28,231 bases of DNA from NCBI GenBank assembly GCA_964473155.1, contig CAYYNT010000061.1:1-28231 (forward strand), read 5' to 3'. Under the pieces are notes generated by a model. The model worked only from the letters and a program-made list of their open reading frames with translations. It was not told the DNA's origin and did not search any database. Position numbers and translations under genes: made by a program. Shown one piece after another: positions 7,579 through 16,050 of the stretch (position 1 is its first letter; each line of letters begins with the position of its first letter). The DNA comes from JAJFUG01 sp964473155 (GTDB lineage Bacteria > Gemmatimonadota > Glassbacteria > GWA2-58-10).

Positions 7579-7606
7579 TTGACAATCCGGCAGTTGTTTC
7601 TTTATT
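7579..7606 (+). promoter_or_regulatory. Candidate promoter of the L,D-transpeptidase gene
   Basis: TTGACA (perfect -35) is followed after 16 nt by TTTATT (4 of 6) inside an AT-rich stretch unlike the flanking genes. It lies about 70 nt before the start at 7674. Sequence match only. Confidence 0.4.
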
Positions 7607-7673
7607 TTCAAGCAACGTTTTTTCAGGCATAGACAAACCGGCAACCGAGACGAGAACTATCCACACGAGACCG

Positions 7674-8573
7674 ATGAAACCGAGCCGCTCATTCCCCAGC
7701 TTGATTGCCGCGTTTTGCATCGCGGCCTGTCCCTCCTTTGCACGAGAAATTCCGGCGTACCTTCTTCAGATGGGCCCCCAGGGCAAGAGCCACGCCCTGG
7801 TGGTGGACAAGAAGACCCAGACCCTGGCGCTTTACAGGTCCGGGGCGGAGGGGCCGCAACTGGTCAAGGAATACCGCTGCACCACCGGCAAGAACAACAA
7901 CGGCAGCAAGTCCAGGCAGGGAGACAAGAAAACGCCCAACGGGATTTACTTTTTCCGTGGCCGTCTGGATGACGGGCAACTGCCGGAAAAGTACGGCGTG
8001 ATGGCGTTCACCATGGATTATCCCAACGACTATGACGAACTGGACAACAAGACCGGCTCAGGTATCTGGCTCCACGCGGTGGATGACGACAAACGGGTGA
8101 ATGTGAGCTACGACACCGAGGGCTGCGTGGTGGTCACTAACAGGGACATCCGCGACCTAAGCGATTACATCACCCTGCGCGACACGCCGATAATAATCGA
8201 CGACAGCCTGATGAGCCTTACACCGAAGGAGATGGAAAGCGAGCGTAAGGAAATGGCGGCCCTGATCGAGCAATGGCGCGCTTCCTGGTCAGGCAAGGAC
8301 CTCGACAGGTACATGGACTGCTACCACGAGAGGTTCACCGGAAAGCAGAACATGAACAAGAAAGCCTGGCGCGAGTACAAGGGCCGTCTGAACAAACAGT
8401 ACAAGAAGATCGAGGTTTCGGTCACCAACCTCTGCCTCTGGCGCTATCACGACTACACGGTGGCCTCTTTCATCCAGGGATACAAGTCCAGCGGGTTCAA
8501 TGCGCGCGGTTTCAAGCTGCTCTACCTGATGAACTCCAAACAGGGCTGGAAGATATTCTCGGAGAAGATGTAA
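7674..8573 (+). CDS. Exported L,D-transpeptidase (YkuD domain) with C-terminal NTF2-like domain
   Basis: A 299-residue exported enzyme. The signal peptide covers residues 1-23, ending SFA. The YkuD domain spans about 38-176: HALVVDKKTQTLALYR opens it, GDKKTPNGIYFF follows near 83-94, and the active-site His is in GIWLHA (H134). The nucleophile is C151 in TEGCVVVTNRD, where many family members read SHGC; the E-G-C form resembles YafK-like proteins. Such enzymes make 3-3 peptidoglycan crosslinks or attach proteins to the wall. The C-terminal 110 residues (LIEQWRASWSGKDLDRYMDC to KQGWKIFSEKM) look like the NTF2/SnoaL-like domain found behind some L,D-transpeptidases. The gene has its own promoter-like sequence upstream. 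The ribosome binding site is weak. Confidence 0.88.
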   Translation: MKPSRSFPSLIAAFCIAACPSFAREIPAYLLQMGPQGKSHALVVDKKTQTLALYRSGAEGPQLVKEYRCTTGKNNNGSKSRQGDKKTPNGIYFFRGRLDDGQLPEKYGVMAFTMDYPNDYDELDNKTGSGIWLHAVDDDKRVNVSYDTEGCVVVTNRDIRDLSDYITLRDTPIIIDDSLMSLTPKEMESERKEMAALIEQWRASWSGKDLDRYMDCYHERFTGKQNMNKKAWREYKGRLNKQYKKIEVSVTNLCLWRYHDYTVASFIQGYKSSGFNARGFKLLYLMNSKQGWKIFSEKM

Positions 8574-8702
8574 CCGCTTGCTGGAAATGAGCGAGACCTG
8601 GTCCGTCACACGCATCGGGGATGTCGAACGTGCCTGTGGCGGACATTTTTTGGCCGGACCGCGATGCATTCAGTCCAGTATGGACAGTCCAGGGAGCCGG
8701 AT

Positions 8703-9209
8703 ATGCCGTCGTTCCATGAATGCATGGATGAATACAGGCTTCAGTTGAGCAAAGGGGCGATCCAGGCCGCGTACAAAGGGCTGATGAAGTACATGCTGGC
8801 ACTGAAAAATCATCTGAAAGAAAAGTATCCAGAGTATTACGTTTCCGGCGGTCTTTATTCCGGCTATATGGATATGACGTATTTCGCCTTTTCGCCTGGG
8901 GCGTTGAAGCGGCTTAACCTCAAAATCGCCCTGGTGTTCAATCACGAGGCGTTCAGGTTCGAAATCTGGCTGGCGGGATACAATAAAAAGGTGCAGGCGG
9001 AATACTGGAAACTATTCAAAGAAAGCGGCTGGAATAAATACAATGTAGTTCCTGCTCCGAAAGGCTCTGATTCCATTGTTGAATACGTTCTGGTTGAAAG
9101 CCCGGATTTCATCGATTTGGATGCTTTGACAAAGCAGATCGAAAAAGGGACTCTGAAATTTGTCGGGGATATCGAGGATTTCCTGTCTGAACACGGCAAT
9201 GCGCTCTGA
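8703..9209 (+). CDS. DUF7000-like protein of unknown function
   Basis: A small soluble protein of 168 residues with no signal peptide or membrane segment. Patterns such as FHECMDEYRLQLSKGAIQAA, YVSGGLYSGYMDMTYFAF and RFEIWLAGYNKKVQAEYWKL match my memory of a family of about 170-residue proteins (DUF7000) found in scattered bacteria and archaea. I cannot confirm this without a search. No function is known to me. I chose ATG 8703, preceded by GGAG seven bases upstream; an earlier ATG at 8664 has no such site and adds an unlike N terminus. The gene is much more AT-rich than its neighbours (about 44% GC over four sampled lines), as expected of acquired DNA. Confidence 0.7.
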   Translation: MPSFHECMDEYRLQLSKGAIQAAYKGLMKYMLALKNHLKEKYPEYYVSGGLYSGYMDMTYFAFSPGALKRLNLKIALVFNHEAFRFEIWLAGYNKKVQAEYWKLFKESGWNKYNVVPAPKGSDSIVEYVLVESPDFIDLDALTKQIEKGTLKFVGDIEDFLSEHGNAL

Positions 9210-9300
9210 TGCATATTTTCTTTGTACGATTCAATGGATTTAAAACGGACGGAAGATTGACTTGAAGTTTTGATTCAAATAAACCGGAAAGGCTGGAAAC

Positions 9301-10710
9301 ATGAAGATCACCTTTCGTGGAGCGGCCAGAACAGTCACTGGTTCCGAACATCTGATCGAGGTGAACGGCAAAAGGATTATGCTCGACTGCGGTTTGTTTC
9401 AAGGCAAGCGGAAGGAATCCTTTGAGCGGAACCGCAGTGAGTATTTTCAAGCTGAGACCATCGATTGCCTGGTGCTTTCCCATGCCCACATAGATCATTC
9501 CGGGCGTATACCCTGTCTCGTAAAAAACGGTTTCAAAGGCAATATATTCTGCACATCGGCCACACGGGACCTGTGTGCGGTCATGCTTATGGATAGCGCT
9601 TCTATTCAGGAAAAAGACGTTGAGTTTGTCAACCGCCTGAGAAAGAAAAATGGCCAGCGCCTTTTTGAACCTCTTTACAACAGAGACGATGCGGCCAAAG
9701 CCATGAATCATTTTGTGGGTTTGAGCTATGATCGGTCTCATCAGCTTTTTCCCGGCATCCATCTGACCCTGGTTGATGCGGGTCATATGCTGGGAAGCGC
9801 CCATGTGATACTCGACATCGATGATCAGGATTCCGGCCTCAGGCGGCGGCTCGTGTTCAGTGGCGATATCGGAAGGCCGGACATCCCGATCATTCGTGAT
9901 CCTGTTCCACTGAAAGATGGCGCCGATATCCTGATCATGGAGAGCACGTACGGAAACCGTCTGAGCCCCGCCTATCCGGAATCGGAAAAGGAACTGAAGC
10001 GTATTGTCAATGAAACCGTCAGTCGTGGCGGATCGCTGCTGATCCCGGCATTTTCAGTCGGCCGTACTCAACAGCTTGTTTATGCTTTCCACAAGTTGTG
10101 TAATGACAGGCTGATCCCTGATATTCCTATCTTTGTCGACAGTCCCCTGGCCACCCGCACCACCGACATTTTCAGGCTCCATCCCGAGGTCTATGATGCG
10201 GAAATACGGGAGTTCCTGTTGACTGATGACGACAACAATCCTTTTGGCTTCAACCGTCTCCAGTACATTCAGACCGTGGAACAATCCAAGGCTCTGAACA
10301 GCTTGCAGGTCCCCGCAGTTATAATCAGCGCCAGCGGTATGCTGGAAGGTGGCCGTATACTGCATCATCTTCGGAACCGCATCGAGGACCCGCGCAACAC
10401 CATCCTGATCAGCGGCTGGCAGGCCCCTGATACGCTCGGACGCCGCATCGTGGAAAAGGAGAAGTCCGTCCACATTTTCGGAGAAGAGCGCCGGGTGAAT
10501 GCCAGGCTGGAGATACTGACTGGTTTCTCCGGCCATGCGGACAGAAACGGCTTGATTGATTTCGTGCGCGTAATGCAAAAGAAACCGCACCAGACCTTTA
10601 TTGTACACGGTGAAGACGATTCTTCGGCGAGCCTGGCCAGCGCTCTGCGCGATGAATTGGGAATTCTCGATGTCAAAATTCCTGAACCCATGCAATCCTT
10701 TGAAATATAA
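9301..10710 (+). CDS. Metallo-beta-lactamase/beta-CASP RNase (CPSF73/Ysh1-like)
   Basis: A 469-residue cytoplasmic nuclease of the beta-CASP group, which cleaves or trims RNA with two zinc ions. The metal motif HAHIDHSG starts at residue 61. GHMLGSAHV and FSGDIGRPD follow. ESTYGNR begins the beta-CASP insertion, with GGSLLIPAFSVGRTQQLVYAF. After it come SASGMLEGGRILHHL, then SGWQAPDTLGR and FSGHADRNGL, which supplies the late His motif. All catalytic elements look intact. Its layout matches bacterial 'RNA specificity domain' hydrolases rather than RNase J. GGAAAGG lies 11 bases before the ATG. It is about 90 nt downstream of the DUF7000-like gene and shares its lower GC (45-50% in sampled lines). 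The two may have arrived together. Confidence 0.92.
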   Translation: MKITFRGAARTVTGSEHLIEVNGKRIMLDCGLFQGKRKESFERNRSEYFQAETIDCLVLSHAHIDHSGRIPCLVKNGFKGNIFCTSATRDLCAVMLMDSASIQEKDVEFVNRLRKKNGQRLFEPLYNRDDAAKAMNHFVGLSYDRSHQLFPGIHLTLVDAGHMLGSAHVILDIDDQDSGLRRRLVFSGDIGRPDIPIIRDPVPLKDGADILIMESTYGNRLSPAYPESEKELKRIVNETVSRGGSLLIPAFSVGRTQQLVYAFHKLCNDRLIPDIPIFVDSPLATRTTDIFRLHPEVYDAEIREFLLTDDDNNPFGFNRLQYIQTVEQSKALNSLQVPAVIISASGMLEGGRILHHLRNRIEDPRNTILISGWQAPDTLGRRIVEKEKSVHIFGEERRVNARLEILTGFSGHADRNGLIDFVRVMQKKPHQTFIVHGEDDSSASLASALRDELGILDVKIPEPMQSFEI

Positions 10711-10970
10711 CAGTGTGTATGGCTGGCTATTGTTGAATGGCTCCAGAGGGAGGCTGCATAGGTGGCAGTCAGTTGAATTGAATCGTTGTTCAGGGGACTG
10801 GTCTGCCCTGTCTTTTTATTTCGCGTTGATTTTTCACCTCATTTTTCCGCCGTTTTTTTCGGCACTTGCCAATCCAATGGCCGCCAGCTATACTGATTAT
10901 GTCTGATCGAAGTTTATCCGCGCTGGTCCCCGCTCTCGCAGACTCATGACATCCGCTCCGAGGCAGCCAG
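10711..10970. other. Intergenic region upstream of the cyclase-like gene
   Basis: No gene is visible in these 260 bases. T-rich runs near 10811-10860 and the promoter-like sequence at 10866-10894 are the only features I see. Confidence 0.5.
10866..10894 (+). promoter_or_regulatory. Probable sigma-70-type promoter of the cyclase-like gene
   Basis: TTGCCA (5 of 6) is followed after 17 nt by TATACT (5 of 6). The start point would be near 10901, giving a leader of about 70 nt before the ATG at 10971. The -10 and spacing are the same as in the sequence at 2996-3024. Confidence 0.5.
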
Positions 10971-13900
10971 ATGATACGGAGAAAAAGCTCCCCCCCGGCT
11001 CAGTTTCCGCGCAATGATGAATTCCGCATGATCCAGGACATCCTTCTCCAGGAGCGCCCGCGCTGGGCCGCGCTCTGCCGCGAGGGCGTCGAGACCGCCG
11101 ACCCTGAGAGGGTGGGCCGCATGCTGGCTTATCTTGGCCGTGTGGAATGCTGGTCCAGCCTGTTCATACCCGCGCGTGACCCCTCGTACGGGATAACCGA
11201 GCGCGGCGGGGATGCCATATTGGGTTATCTGCGCAACGGCGACGGCAGCGGGAGCTATTATTTCTTCGCCGATGTAAGCGGGTTCACAGCCCTGCTGACT
11301 TTCCTGACTGACAGGTTCGGCAAGGAGGAAGCCGGGGACATAATGAACCTGAGCATCCTCAACCGCTTCTGTCTCAACAAGATGGGCCTTCTGTTCGAAC
11401 GCCTGCGCGATGAGGGAGGCAGCGCGGACCGTGGCGTGGCCGCGCTGAAGATCATGCTTGCCATCCGCGCCTCGATGCCTCTGATCACGGATGAGGTGCG
11501 CGCCGAACTGCGCCTGAAACTGGCCGGGAAACCGCACCAGAAAGAGATAAAGGCCTTTATCGACAAGCTGGTGGTCAAGGCCAGCGGCGGGCTGATTTTC
11601 GATCCGGAGAGCCGGAGCGGGTTCTACGGACAGACGGTGCATGCGCGTATCACCTGGGGCGGCACGGGCAAGCTGGTGGCCAAGGCCGAGAAGCTGGGGG
11701 GCAATGATGACCAGGTGCGGCCGGATGTGGAGGAGGTCAAAGGTTTCGCCCTGGACGAACGCTGCCATGCCCGGCTGAACCAACTATACGAGGAGGGCTG
11801 GCTTGGTCTGAACTCCTCCGATCTGGCCATTTCCGAGCCGCAGGATCTTTTCCGTAAAGTGGTGATCTGCCCCTCCGGAATGGACAAGCTGATTCCCTGG
11901 GTCGGGCAGGTCTGCGCGGAGGGCGTTCCCGCTCCGTCCTGGGGCTGGAAAAGGCAAAAGGACAAAACTGTACTGGAAGAGCTGAGCGGGCTGGGCGCGC
12001 GGTTCCTGAACATAGAGCGCCACCTGGGCAGCCGCCCGCTTCTGTTGCACATCGTGCGGAACCTGGGGCGCGATGGCGACAAGAACCTGCTGTTGGATGA
12101 AAGTTGCTCGGCTGTGCGGGACAGCGGCGTGCTGTTCGTCAATTTCGCCATCCGCGGCCCGGAATTGCTCGATCCCCTGGCCGATACCGTCCATGCTGTG
12201 ATGCGGCGTTATGGAATTCACTATAAATACAACATCTTCCCCAAGGGCGATTTCAACCTGATGGGCGTCCTGGGGACGATGGCGACAGAGAAGAAAGAGA
12301 GCGACCGCTATTTCGCCGAGATACTCTGGGGCGCATGGCGCGAGCTTATCCGCGACATAGACCGTCAGTTCGGCGGCGGGGTCGAACTGCGCGGCGGCAT
12401 GAGCGTGGGCAAGGCTCTGCAGGGTCCGGCCGGGGACAATATCATCAACAACGAGGAAACGATTATCGGCCCGGACTGCAACCTGGCCGCGCGCCTGGTC
12501 AACGAGGCCCTGGCCCAGAACGAAGCGCACGAGTTCATGCATCCCCACGGGACCCTGTTCACCATCGAAACCCACCGCCGCAGGGTCGATCACCTGGTGC
12601 AGCCGCGCAAACCGGAACGCGAGGTCAAGCTGAAAGGGTTCAGCCAGCCGGTGGCCCTGTACAATCTGCTCGAGCGCGGCGAGGTAGAGTCCGTGACTGA
12701 TTTCATCGCCCGGCTGCGGAAAGTTCCGCTTGTCACCTACGACGGGCAGGTGGTGCGGGATGTGGCTGACATGCAAAAGGCGCGTTTCATCAATCAGGCC
12801 ATGGAGGTGATTGACAAATCCGCCGCCGGCCAGGTGGACCGCAGCCAGTTGATAGCGTTCATCGCCGGCAGTGGAGTGGGCAAGACCCGCCGGATTGCGG
12901 AAATCGCCAACTGGGCCATCGAAAACCGCTGGCCGGTTTATTTCGGGGAATGCTATTCCTGGTATCAGGGCGAGGGACCGGGAGGGGCGGAACAGGAGCA
13001 AGGCGGCGGATCGCGAATGCCGGAGCATCACAACGATGAGGGAGCCTACCCCTATTTCCCGTTCATCCGTATCCTGAAAGAGCAGGTCTTCCGGATTGGC
13101 AACCAGGACCCGCCCGAGGTGCAGCGGGATAAGATCGCCCAGGTGCTCATCCAGCTCGATCCCTCAGATCCCGGACTGGCTGACCAGGCCCCCGTGATCG
13201 CCTCTTTCATCGGATTGGATGTCCCGGAGACAGGTTTTTCGCGCGCCCTTGACGCCGAGGCGCGCCGCAACGTGTTTTACGACCGCACCGCGGATATATT
13301 CGCCCATGAGGTGCGCCGTCAGGGCAAGGGCGGGGTGGTGCTCCTCTGCATTGATGACCTTCAGTGGTCCGACCGCAACAGCCTGCGCCTTCTGGGCTAT
13401 CTGGCCCGGCGTGTGGGGCCGGGGCTGGTGATCTGTGTAAATGCCCGCGAACCGGAACAGCTCGGTGAACTGCGCGCTCCGGACCTGCCGCTGGAAAGCC
13501 ATGTCCTGGAGCCGCCACTCCTTCAGCCCCAGGCGGTCGACACCCTGGCCCGTCTGTCCCTGGGTCTTGACCTGACCGGCAGCGAAACCGGCAAGCTGCC
13601 GCCGGAGCTGCTTGAGAAGCTTCAGAAAGAGTTGGAAAACAACCCGTTTTTCATCATCGAGTTCTGCGGCAAGATACAGGAGATGGAGATAATCCGCGTG
13701 ACGGATGGCCGCTGCGCCGGGTTCGACGCCGAGCGGTTCACCCGTGTGAGCATCCCGAACCGGATACAGGGGGTGATCGAGGAGCGCCTGAGCCGTCTGC
13801 CCGCCGCAGAGCACGCCGCCATCCAGTATTCCAGCGTGCTGGGCAATATCCTGCGCTACGTGATTATCCGTCAGTTCCTGCCCGCGGTGGACAGGGGCGG

Positions 13901-15710
13901 CCTGATGTTCGGCGAGGTAAAGCTGGAAGAGCTTTTCAGCCGCCTGACCGGTCAGGAGATCACGCGCCTTGAGAACGAGCGCGACCCGGACTGGGTTTAC
14001 ACGTTCAAGCGCGCGCTGATCGGCGAGAAGCTTTACCAGGAACTGGTGCCCAGTCTGCGCAAGAAACTGCACCGCGAAGTGGCGAAGGTGTTCGAGAGCA
14101 CGCATTTGAGCAACATGTTCGAGAAAGTCCTGATGACCGCCCTTCACTATGCCAATGCCGAGGTGCCGGACAAGGCCTGCTCGTTCTACCTGGAGGCCGG
14201 ACGGCTGGCGCGGGCGGTATACGATAACGAGCGCAGCCTGCTGCTGTTCGGCCGCTCGGAGAAGATACTGATCGATTACGAGATCGAGGACACGGAGGGG
14301 CGGCGGCGTGTGCTTCACGAAGAGCGCGGCCAGGTGAACCAGCTCCTGGGGCGCTACCTGGATGCCCTGGCCGATTACGCCGCCCTGGAAAGCCTGGCGG
14401 ATGAAAGCGGAGATACGGAGCTTAAAGCGATGGCCCTGCACCTTACCGGCGGTGCGCTCTCGCAGCGGGCCGCGCCTGGCGACTACGCCGCGGCGGTCGA
14501 AAAGTACGAGTCAGCGGCCGAATCAACAAAAGACAGGCGCCGTCTGGCCGCGATCCTCAACGACTGCGCCCGCACCTGCCTCGAACTGGGGGATCGTGAA
14601 CGCGCCCTGGGTCTTCTTGACCGGGCCGCCTCGGCTTTCGAAAGCGCCCCGAAAAAGGGTGGCGACCGGGTTGAGGAGGACCTTTTCCGTGCCGCGCTCC
14701 TTCGCAACCGGGGCAGCGTGCTGCACCGTCAGGGACGCTTCAAGGAGGCGGTTGAAATCTATCAGCAGGCCCTGACCCTGGTGGCGGATGAGTCGGAGGA
14801 CCGTTACCGCAAGGCCCGCGCCCAGCTATTCAACTCCGTTGGTCTTTCCCTGATGAAAGCTTTCCGCCTGGAGGAGAGCCGCGAATGGCTGAACCGCGCA
14901 CTGGAGCTGGCCCGCGCGATAGGTGACCTCAAGACCGAGGTGATGGTGCGGATCAACCTGGGCGTGGTGGCCAACGACATGGGCCGCGCGGATGAGGCCC
15001 TGGAGCTTCTGAGCCGCGAGCACTCGCGTCTGGCCGCCCTGGTGGGCGACACCCGTGAGCTGGCCGCCCTGGAGTTCAATATCGGCGAAAGCTACATGTT
15101 CATGGAGCGTTACGAGGAGGCCGTGCCCTGGTACAGGCGCGCCCTGGAGGTGGCCGGGCGCATCCAGTACCTGGAGTTCGAGGCCGCCACGCGCTACAAC
15201 CTGGGCGAGGTGTTGAACACCCTGGGCAAGGCGGAGGAGGCTATCTCCGTGCTGGAACCGGCCATGCGCCTGGCCGACCAGGGAGGCTGGGACTTGCAGC
15301 GCATGGACCTGGCGAACCTTCTGGGCGAGATCCACCGCGGCCGGGGGGAAATGGACCTGGCCCGCAACTTCCATGAGAAGGCGCTGGAGATCGGACGTAA
15401 GCTGGAGGATGATTTCGGTGCGGGCTGGGCGCTGCGAAACCTGGCGCAGGACATCCTGGCCCTGGGAGGAAAGCCGGACCTGGCGCTCTGCGGACGGATG
15501 CTGGAGGAATCGGTCGAGGCGCTGCGGCGGGCCGGGCAGCCCGAGAACCTGATGCACTCGCTGCGCGAGCTGATCCTGTTCCGCCTGGATCGCCAGGGCA
15601 GCCGGGAAGGTGTTAAAGAACTGCTGGACGAGTTGCGCGGCCTGGCCGCAAAGACCGCCAGCCGTCAGTTCGGCGCTTTCTGCGACGAGATTGCGGCGAG
15701 ATTGGGGTGA
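10971..15710 (+). CDS. Soluble-adenylyl-cyclase-like protein: two cyclase domains, P-loop ATPase, TPRs
   Basis: A 1579-residue cytoplasmic signalling protein. Residues about 95-330 hold a first class III cyclase-like domain; FADVSGFTALL gives the metal Asp (D101), but the usual KFAGD loop with the second metal Asp appears missing. Residues about 380-560 hold a second one: LFVNFAIRG (N391 where the metal Asp would be), FPKGD (K425) and IIGPDCNLAARL (N504, R508). A STAND/AAA-type ATPase follows, with Walker A AGSGVGKT near 633-640 and Walker B VVLLCIDDLQW near 790-800. TPR-like repeats fill about 1050-1500. The order matches animal soluble adenylyl cyclase (ADCY10) and some bacterial cyclase/ATPase/TPR proteins. 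GAGG lies seven bases before ATG 10971; ATG 11028 is an alternative. Cyclase activity is uncertain. Confidence 0.85.
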   Translation: MIRRKSSPPAQFPRNDEFRMIQDILLQERPRWAALCREGVETADPERVGRMLAYLGRVECWSSLFIPARDPSYGITERGGDAILGYLRNGDGSGSYYFFADVSGFTALLTFLTDRFGKEEAGDIMNLSILNRFCLNKMGLLFERLRDEGGSADRGVAALKIMLAIRASMPLITDEVRAELRLKLAGKPHQKEIKAFIDKLVVKASGGLIFDPESRSGFYGQTVHARITWGGTGKLVAKAEKLGGNDDQVRPDVEEVKGFALDERCHARLNQLYEEGWLGLNSSDLAISEPQDLFRKVVICPSGMDKLIPWVGQVCAEGVPAPSWGWKRQKDKTVLEELSGLGARFLNIERHLGSRPLLLHIVRNLGRDGDKNLLLDESCSAVRDSGVLFVNFAIRGPELLDPLADTVHAVMRRYGIHYKYNIFPKGDFNLMGVLGTMATEKKESDRYFAEILWGAWRELIRDIDRQFGGGVELRGGMSVGKALQGPAGDNIINNEETIIGPDCNLAARLVNEALAQNEAHEFMHPHGTLFTIETHRRRVDHLVQPRKPEREVKLKGFSQPVALYNLLERGEVESVTDFIARLRKVPLVTYDGQVVRDVADMQKARFINQAMEVIDKSAAGQVDRSQLIAFIAGSGVGKTRRIAEIANWAIENRWPVYFGECYSWYQGEGPGGAEQEQGGGSRMPEHHNDEGAYPYFPFIRILKEQVFRIGNQDPPEVQRDKIAQVLIQLDPSDPGLADQAPVIASFIGLDVPETGFSRALDAEARRNVFYDRTADIFAHEVRRQGKGGVVLLCIDDLQWSDRNSLRLLGYLARRVGPGLVICVNAREPEQLGELRAPDLPLESHVLEPPLLQPQAVDTLARLSLGLDLTGSETGKLPPELLEKLQKELENNPFFIIEFCGKIQEMEIIRVTDGRCAGFDAERFTRVSIPNRIQGVIEERLSRLPAAEHAAIQYSSVLGNILRYVIIRQFLPAVDRGGLMFGEVKLEELFSRLTGQEITRLENERDPDWVYTFKRALIGEKLYQELVPSLRKKLHREVAKVFESTHLSNMFEKVLMTALHYANAEVPDKACSFYLEAGRLARAVYDNERSLLLFGRSEKILIDYEIEDTEGRRRVLHEERGQVNQLLGRYLDALADYAALESLADESGDTELKAMALHLTGGALSQRAAPGDYAAAVEKYESAAESTKDRRRLAAILNDCARTCLELGDRERALGLLDRAASAFESAPKKGGDRVEEDLFRAALLRNRGSVLHRQGRFKEAVEIYQQALTLVADESEDRYRKARAQLFNSVGLSLMKAFRLEESREWLNRALELARAIGDLKTEVMVRINLGVVANDMGRADEALELLSREHSRLAALVGDTRELAALEFNIGESYMFMERYEEAVPWYRRALEVAGRIQYLEFEAATRYNLGEVLNTLGKAEEAISVLEPAMRLADQGGWDLQRMDLANLLGEIHRGRGEMDLARNFHEKALEIGRKLEDDFGAGWALRNLAQDILALGGKPDLALCGRMLEESVEALRRAGQPENLMHSLRELILFRLDRQGSREGVKELLDELRGLAAKTASRQFGAFCDEIAARLG

Positions 15711-15716
15711 GGGGGG

Positions 15717-15764
15717 AATCACGGATGACACGGATGAAAAACGGATTGCACGGATAAAGGCGGG
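15717..15764 (+). repeat. CACGGAT-type dispersed repeat
   Basis: Several units of the form (T/C)ACGGAT occur in a row, spaced 8-15 nt: ATCACGGATGACACGGATG, then ACGGATTGCACGGATAAAGG. Related stretches lie at 15912-15955 in the same orientation, and at 110-131 and 16973-17020 inverted. Confidence 0.6.
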
Positions 15765-15816
15765 AGAGGGTTTCGATGCATCGGATTCACCCTGGCCAAT
15801 AAAGGACCTGTTGTAG

Positions 15817-15836
15817 GGGCGAGACCTGTCTCGCCC
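15817..15836. repeat. GGGCGAGAC hairpin
   Basis: Perfect 9-bp arms GGGCGAGAC and GTCTCGCCC surround the loop CT. It lies 16 nt before the next palindrome and belongs to the same general class of short GC-rich dispersed palindromes. Confidence 0.6.
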
Positions 15837-15852
15837 GCAGACAAAGCCTTTC

Positions 15853-15872
15853 GGGCACGGCATGCCGTGCCC
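15853..15872. repeat. Perfect 20-bp palindrome of the GGGCACGGC type
   Basis: GGGCACGGCA is followed directly by its exact complement. Only the centre differs from the palindrome at 3272-3293 (CATG here, CGCG there), so the arms are conserved while the middle varies. Confidence 0.65.
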
Positions 15873-15911
15873 CTGCACAAAAAGCCGGGGAAACGATGGG
15901 GTGCGTGAAAC

Positions 15912-15955
15912 AGGGATGATGCGGATTAAAAAGCGGATTACACGGATAAAGGCGG
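15912..15955 (+). repeat. CACGGAT-type dispersed repeat, second copy
   Basis: AGGGATGATGCGGATTAAAA followed by GCGGATTACACGGATAAAGG. It ends in the same GGATAAAGGCGG as the copy at 15717-15764, so the two are true relatives and not chance matches. Confidence 0.6.
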
Positions 15956-16050
15956 AGCAGGGGGAGTAATCCTCTCTTTTGGAAAGACGGCGTGACCGGG
16001 TAGGACGGACTCGCGGCGGTGGAGATAGTCACCGCGGCCTGCGAAAGCGC

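Noticed and set aside
13164..14441. 425-codon open frame on the minus strand
   Set aside because: Antisense to the ATPase and TPR part of the cyclase-like gene; composition is His/Gln/Leu-rich as in a codon shadow, with no domain.
15817..15872. Terminator of the cyclase-like gene
   Set aside because: Both hairpins lack a T-run, lie over 100 nt past the stop and belong to a dispersed repeat family.
15717..15955. Possible CRISPR array
   Set aside because: The repeated units are only 6-8 nt, spacing is irregular and the pieces recur inverted elsewhere; no cas genes are present.
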